From the NCBI GenBank assembly GCA_035525045.1, contig DATLEX010000242.1, positions 1 to 8,341 on the forward strand: a stretch of DNA of 8,341 bases. Direction: 5' to 3'. The DNA is from DATLEX01 sp035525045. GTDB taxonomy: Bacteria > Acidobacteriota > Thermoanaerobaculia > Gp7-AA8. Below the pieces are notes generated by a model. The model made no database searches, was not told the DNA's origin, and saw nothing but the letters and a program-made list of their open reading frames with translations. A program made the translations under genes and the position numbers. The stretch's first letter is position 1; every line of letters begins with the position of its first letter. Below are positions 5,306-8,341 of this stretch, piece after piece.

Positions 5306-6739
5306 ATGCTGATCCTGCCCATCGGCCGTGAAAAAGGCATCCTGCAACGCCATGCCTGGGTGACGTACTCCCTCGTGGCGCTGAACATCGTCTTCTTCCT
5401 GCTGTTCTGCACCGGTTCCACGGATCAGGAGCGCGGCGAGCTCGTTCGAGGGTGGCGCTCCATGATCTCCTACCTGCGCGACCGCCCTTATCTCCGCCCG
5501 CCGGTGGCGGCCGCGCACCTCCTGCCGTCCGGCCTCCGCGACCGCACCCCGCGTCCCGATCCGTCCGTCGCCGAGTGGAAGGTCTCCAGAGAGCAGACGA
5601 CGCTCGATGAGATGGCCGCCGACGTTCGCCGGCGCCACTACGAAGTCGCGGACGTCCGGCTGGCCTACGTTCCCGCCGTTGGGGCCCCCCACACGGTCCT
5701 GACCTCCATGTTTCTGCACGCAGGCCTGCTGCACCTCATCGGGAACATGATCTTCCTCCTGGCCGTCGCGCCGTTTGTCGAGGATGTCTACGGCAGGCCG
5801 CTCTTCATCGTCCTGTACCTCACGGGGGGGATCGGTGCGACGCTCGCCTTCGCAGCGCGGTACCCCAACCTCGTCGCACCGCTGCTGGGAGCGTCGGGCG
5901 CGGTCGCTGCCGTCATGGGAGCCTACCTGGTGCGGTTCGCGCTCTCCCGGCTCGACTTCCTCCTGATCCCGATTATTTTCCTCCCCACATGGCACTTCCG
6001 CTTCTCGGCTCCCGCCCTGGTGGTCCTGCCGATCTGGTTCCTGGAGCAGCTCGTCTCGATTCCGATGGAGGGCGGCTCCGGCGTGGCGGTGACGGCGCAC
6101 GTGGCCGGATTCGGGTACGGCTTCTTGTTCGCGCTGCTCATGAAGGTGACGAAGGTCGAGAGCAGACTGGTGCAGCCGGTCATCGAGAAGAAGACCACGT
6201 GGCGAGCCGATCCGCGGCTCGATCGCGCGCTGGCGGCGTTCGGCGGCAACGACGTCGAGACCGCGCGCCGGGAAGTGACGGCATTGCTCTCGGAGCGGCC
6301 CTCCGACACAGGAGCGCTGCGCCTCGCGCTCGACATCGCGCGATCTCGAGATGAGCACGCCGCCGTCGACCAACTCGGCGCGCGCCTCCTGTCCGCCCAT
6401 GCGGCGGCCGGGGAGACGGTCGCCGTACGGGATCTCATCGACGAGCTCCCGCCGTCCGCTGCGGCCCAGCCGCTGCCGCAGTTTCTGGCTCGCGCCGCCG
6501 CCTTTGCCGAGCGCACCGGCGACCGGCCGCTGGCGATCTCGCTCTACGAGCGCCTCTGCGAAGCCGACGCGACGGTGAACGCCATCCCCTCCCTGGTGAA
6601 GCTCGCGAACCTCCGGCGGTCGAAGGGCGACATCGGAGGAGCGAGAGAGGCGCTGGTCCGCGCGCTCGACCATCCCGCATGCTCGCCGGAGTGGCGACGG
6701 AAGATCGACAACACGCTGTCGATCATCACCGCCGGCTGA
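5306..6739 (+). CDS. Rhomboid family intramembrane serine protease with C-terminal TPR-like region
   Basis: A 477-residue protein that should cleave transmembrane substrates within the membrane. The first span is at about 17-37. An extended loop (38-130) follows, longer than in minimal rhomboids such as GlpG, with charged helical content. The core spans then run to about residue 281. Catalytic features are intact: HLIGN (143-147) supplies the conserved His and Asn, GASG (195-198) the nucleophile S197, and AHVAG (264-268) the general base H265. Residues about 300-475 form a soluble helical region with TPR-like pairs (for example 394-419 and 430-455), presumably cytoplasmic, for substrate or partner binding. 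The ATG at 5306 directly precedes the typical short N-terminus (MLILPIGREK); no strong Shine-Dalgarno is visible. The gene is divergent from the FAIM-like membrane protein and followed after 108 nt by the DoxX-like gene. Confidence 0.93.
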   Translation: MLILPIGREKGILQRHAWVTYSLVALNIVFFLLFCTGSTDQERGELVRGWRSMISYLRDRPYLRPPVAAAHLLPSGLRDRTPRPDPSVAEWKVSREQTTLDEMAADVRRRHYEVADVRLAYVPAVGAPHTVLTSMFLHAGLLHLIGNMIFLLAVAPFVEDVYGRPLFIVLYLTGGIGATLAFAARYPNLVAPLLGASGAVAAVMGAYLVRFALSRLDFLLIPIIFLPTWHFRFSAPALVVLPIWFLEQLVSIPMEGGSGVAVTAHVAGFGYGFLFALLMKVTKVESRLVQPVIEKKTTWRADPRLDRALAAFGGNDVETARREVTALLSERPSDTGALRLALDIARSRDEHAAVDQLGARLLSAHAAAGETVAVRDLIDELPPSAAAQPLPQFLARAAAFAERTGDRPLAISLYERLCEADATVNAIPSLVKLANLRRSKGDIGGAREALVRALDHPACSPEWRRKIDNTLSIITAG

Positions 6740-6784
6740 TTCGGGACTCCGATCTTGACGGCGCCAGGATCCGCGGGCTCATCC

Positions 6785-6809
6785 CGTCACCGTGATAGTG
6801 TCGGTGACG
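6785..6809. promoter_or_regulatory. Perfect 8-bp inverted repeat before the DoxX-like gene
   Basis: CGTCACCG (6785-6792) and CGGTGACG (6802-6809) are exact reverse complements separated by 9 nt (TGATAGTGT), so the half-site centres are 17 nt apart, about one and a half helix turns. The spacer contains GATAGT, a partial -10 match (4 of 6 positions). The repeat ends 38 nt before the DoxX start. It could be a repressor operator, or the weak hairpin end of the rhomboid transcript; no T tract follows, which favours an operator. No -35 hexamer at a suitable distance is evident. Confidence 0.5.
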
Positions 6810-6847
6810 AAATGTAAACCAGATCCGAACGGCGCAAGGAGGAGCCC

Positions 6848-7279
6848 ATGAGCACCGTCGTTCCCGGTTCCGGGACCCCATCTCCAACACCGATGGTCTG
6901 GGGGATTTCGCTCTGGGTGGCGCAGGTGCTGCTCGCCGCCGCCTTCGGCATCGGCGGGATCCTGAAAACCACGCAGCCCATTCCCGATCTGGCGGAGATG
7001 CTGGTCTGGCCGGGCGCCCTCCCGGCGGCGCTCGTTCGCTTCATCGGCGCGTCCCAGCTCGCCGCCGCGATCGGCCTCATCCTGCCGGCGGCGACGCGCA
7101 TCAAGCCGATCCTGACGCCCTTGGCGGCCACGGGCCTCATCGTGATCATGGCGCTGGCGGCGGTGTTCCACCTCTGGCGCGGGGAGGCTGAGGCGCTTCC
7201 GATCAACGTCATGTTCGGCGCGCTGGCGGCGTTCGTGGCCTGGGGACGATTCCGCAAGGCGCCGATCAGCCCGCGCTGA
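6848..7279 (+). CDS. DoxX-like integral membrane protein
   Basis: A 143-residue protein with four predicted membrane spans at about 17-38, 62-82, 86-108 and 117-134, matching the size and topology of DoxX-like proteins. Supporting features are the first-span segment AAAFGIGGILK (30-40), the RFIGASQLAAAIGLILP stretch (64-80), and VFHLWRGE (106-113), whose His-Arg-Glu surroundings at the end of span 3 are usual in the family. DoxX proteins are small inner-membrane proteins linked to redox or oxidative-stress functions in some bacteria, but this one has no demonstrable activity. The ATG at 6848 is preceded by AAGGAGGAG, the strongest Shine-Dalgarno in the window. An inverted repeat lies upstream, and the gene converges on the SRPBCC unit. 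Confidence 0.85.
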   Translation: MSTVVPGSGTPSPTPMVWGISLWVAQVLLAAAFGIGGILKTTQPIPDLAEMLVWPGALPAALVRFIGASQLAAAIGLILPAATRIKPILTPLAATGLIVIMALAAVFHLWRGEAEALPINVMFGALAAFVAWGRFRKAPISPR

Positions 7280-7302
7280 AGTCCGGATCGCGGCCACATG
7301 CA

Positions 7303-7323
7303 ACGACGGAGCGGGCCCGTCGT
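7303..7323. terminator. Possible bidirectional hairpin between convergent genes
   Basis: ACGACGG (7303-7309) and CCGTCGT (7317-7323) form a 7-bp stem with a 7-nt loop in the 54-nt gap between the DoxX-like gene and the SRPBCC stop codon. Position between two converging genes suits a terminator, but no T run follows in either direction, so a standard intrinsic terminator is not established. Confidence 0.3.
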
Positions 7324-7333
7324 CGTGGTTCCC

Positions 7334-7753
7334 TCACCACGGCTGGCCGCTTCCGGTTTCCACGTACGACTTGAGGCTTCCCAGGAAGTGCTTCCACCCC
7401 TGGGCCACTGTGTCGGGCGCCGGATCCTTCCAGCCGCCGTGTTCCAGCGAGAGCATCGTGGCGGGGCCGGCCTCCGCGAGCCGCCACGCCAGAGTCGTGC
7501 CGACCCAGCTCGGCATGTCGTGCGCGACGCAGGTCCAGCGCACGCGTTCGTTCGCCTTGATTTCGTCGATGCGGAAGCGCATGTTCACCGGATTGCCGTC
7601 CTTGACGAAGCGCAGCTTCGCCTCTCCTCCGACGACCTCCGCAACCTCGGCGGCGCTGTTCCACCAGCCCCGGTACCCGGCCTGACGCGTCAGCGCCTCG
7701 TGGACTTTGCTCGCGGCGGCTTGAATCCGGACCTCATCCCTGATCGCGTTCAT
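7334..7753 (-). CDS. SRPBCC (START-like) domain protein, second gene of the ArsR unit
   Basis: A 139-residue single-domain protein of the SRPBCC superfamily, a helix-grip fold with a deep hydrophobic ligand pocket. The first strand and helix (IQAAASKVHEALTRQAGYRGWW, about 10-31), the middle strands MRFRIDEIKANERVRW (58-73) and the long last helix ending GWKHFLGSLKSYVETGSG (119-136) are typical. No enzymatic residues can be assigned; such proteins bind lipids or small hydrophobic molecules, or act like AHSA1. The ATG at 7753 was preferred over an in-frame GTG at 7756 because GGAG lies 6 nt from the ATG but only 3 nt from the GTG. Its start overlaps the previous gene's end by 20 nt, indicating translational coupling. 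Confidence 0.87.
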   Translation of the reverse strand: MNAIRDEVRIQAAASKVHEALTRQAGYRGWWNSAAEVAEVVGGEAKLRFVKDGNPVNMRFRIDEIKANERVRWTCVAHDMPSWVGTTLAWRLAEAGPATMLSLEHGGWKDPAPDTVAQGWKHFLGSLKSYVETGSGQPW

Positions 7754-8198
7754 CACTGTCTCCTTTCGATGTGTCGCTCAACATCTTCTCCAGGTTGCCC
7801 AGGCAGCCCTCCCAACCCTCTTCGTGGCCGCGCCGGATCTTCGGATCCGGAGGCAGCTCGTGACTCAGGAGCAGCTCGGCGCCCTCGCCGTGATCGATCA
7901 GGTCGACCGTGACGACGCTGTCGGCAACCGAAAGCTCGGGGCAGCTCCAGGTGAAGACGAGGCGTGACTCGGGGACGATCTCGCGGTATTCCCCGAACTG
8001 CGTGTGCAGGACGCCGGCGGCATCGCGCATCACCAGCTCGTAGCGTCCACCAACCCGCACGTCGGCAACGACCTCGGCGGTCCAGCCGTCGCCCGGGTAG
8101 AACCAGCGCGCCATCAGGTCGGGACGAGTCCATGCCTCGAAGACCCGCTCGCGCCGGGCCCGCAGCAACCGCCTCACGGCAACTCCATCCTTCGGCAT
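7734..8198 (-). CDS. AHSA1/SRPBCC domain protein paired with an ArsR regulator
   Basis: A 154-residue SRPBCC protein of the AHSA1-like type (resembling the Hsp90 co-chaperone Aha1 C-terminal domain; the bacterial members are mostly uncharacterised). Family marks are RVFEAWTRPDLMARWFYP (18-35), the GGRYELVM strand (50-57), GEYREIVPESRLVFTW (69-84) and the closing helix GWEGCLGNLEKML (128-140). A short hydrophilic tail follows. The ATG at 8198 has GGGAG about 7 nt upstream and lies only 3 nt after the stop of the ArsR-type gene, so the two are co-transcribed. ArsR-SRPBCC pairs are a recurrent arrangement in bacteria; the inducing ligand is usually unknown and cannot be deduced here. Confidence 0.92.
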   Translation of the reverse strand: MPKDGVAVRRLLRARRERVFEAWTRPDLMARWFYPGDGWTAEVVADVRVGGRYELVMRDAAGVLHTQFGEYREIVPESRLVFTWSCPELSVADSVVTVDLIDHGEGAELLLSHELPPDPKIRRGHEEGWEGCLGNLEKMLSDTSKGDSDERDQG

Positions 8199-8201
8199 CG
8201 G

Positions 8202-8341
8202 CTACTCCCTGACCTCGAGCTCGCCGAGGAGTTGCTCGAGAGCATCCAACCGCCTGTTCCAGAACCTGGCCAGCTCGGCGAGGACCCTGGCTGCGTCGCG
8301 GAGCGGTGCCGGGCCGAGTCTGCAGCGATGAACGCGGCCGG
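8202..8341 (-). CDS. ArsR-family HTH transcriptional regulator, C-terminal fragment (partial)
   Basis: Only the last 45 codons are in the window; the start and the helix-turn-helix lie beyond the right edge. Reading the minus strand from 8339, the frame gives GRVHRCRLGPAPLRDAAR, then a helix FWNRRLDALEQLL, and ends ELEVRE with TAG at 8204-8202. The pattern G-R-x-x-x-C-R-L-x-P-x-P-L followed by F-W-x-x-R-L-D-A-L-E-x-x-L is the usual C-terminus of ArsR/SmtB regulators encoded next to SRPBCC genes. It should be a dimeric repressor of its own operon. The cysteine in the HRCRL segment is common in this subgroup and is not evidence of metal sensing. It stops 3 nt before the AHSA1-like gene. Confidence 0.82.
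   Translation of the reverse strand, partial: GRVHRCRLGPAPLRDAARVLAELARFWNRRLDALEQLLGELEVRE

Noticed and set aside
5300..6673. Minus-strand 457-codon open frame opposite the rhomboid gene
   Set aside because: Arg/Glu/His/Gln-rich antisense shadow; the plus strand has intact rhomboid catalytic motifs.
6754..6765. 12-nt match (CTTGACGGCGCC) to the -35 region of the tRNA promoter at 3193-3204
   Set aside because: No -10 hexamer lies 16-19 nt downstream of the second copy, so it is probably chance or a dead promoter element.
1..8341. CRISPR array, prophage, toxin-antitoxin, defence or biosynthetic cluster
   Set aside because: No regularly spaced repeats, integrase, transposase, paired toxin-antitoxin genes or biosynthetic enzymes were found on either strand.

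Overview
The window is GC-rich bacterial chromosome from a soil- or sediment-type organism. Codon use, the single RNase G-type ribonuclease and the mix of small accessory genes would fit Acidobacteriota or a similar high-GC phylum. That is an impression from protein flavour, not a demonstrated assignment. I see no phage, transposase, CRISPR array or obvious defence cassette; most of it is ordinary housekeeping and stress-type content.

Layout from left to right. Positions 4-137 hold a multi-hairpin palindromic repeat (REP/MITE-like). Next, on the minus strand, is a two-gene unit: an RNase G/E family ribonuclease (512-2005) followed by a 101-residue zinc-ribbon protein (157-462). Divergent from the ribonuclease, on the plus strand, are a DUF1697 protein (2121-2672) and a DNPH1/Rcl-like 2'-deoxynucleotide N-hydrolase (2716-3153). 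A tRNA-Asn(GTT) with a clear sigma70-type promoter follows (3249-3324).

The middle holds two minus-strand membrane proteins. One is a small four-helix protein of unknown function (3475-3864). The other is a single-span protein whose N-terminus recalls the FAIM fold (4078-5220), with a good promoter and Shine-Dalgarno. Divergent from the latter is a rhomboid intramembrane serine protease with a C-terminal TPR-like extension (5306-6739), followed by a DoxX-like membrane protein (6848-7279) preceded by an operator-like inverted repeat.

The right end is a tight minus-strand unit: the C-terminus of an ArsR-family repressor (cut by the window edge), an AHSA1/SRPBCC protein 3 nt after it, and a second SRPBCC protein overlapping the first. 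It converges on the DoxX gene.

Two genes (the ribonuclease and the DNPH1-like gene) have a TAnnnT hexamer 7-8 nt before the ATG and no Shine-Dalgarno, suggesting leaderless transcripts. The other starts mostly have recognisable GGAG-type sites, which decided several start codons here. The observations most worth following are the FAIM-like membrane protein, the bacterial DNPH1 homologue, the rhomboid with a soluble repeat tail and the inverted repeat before DoxX.
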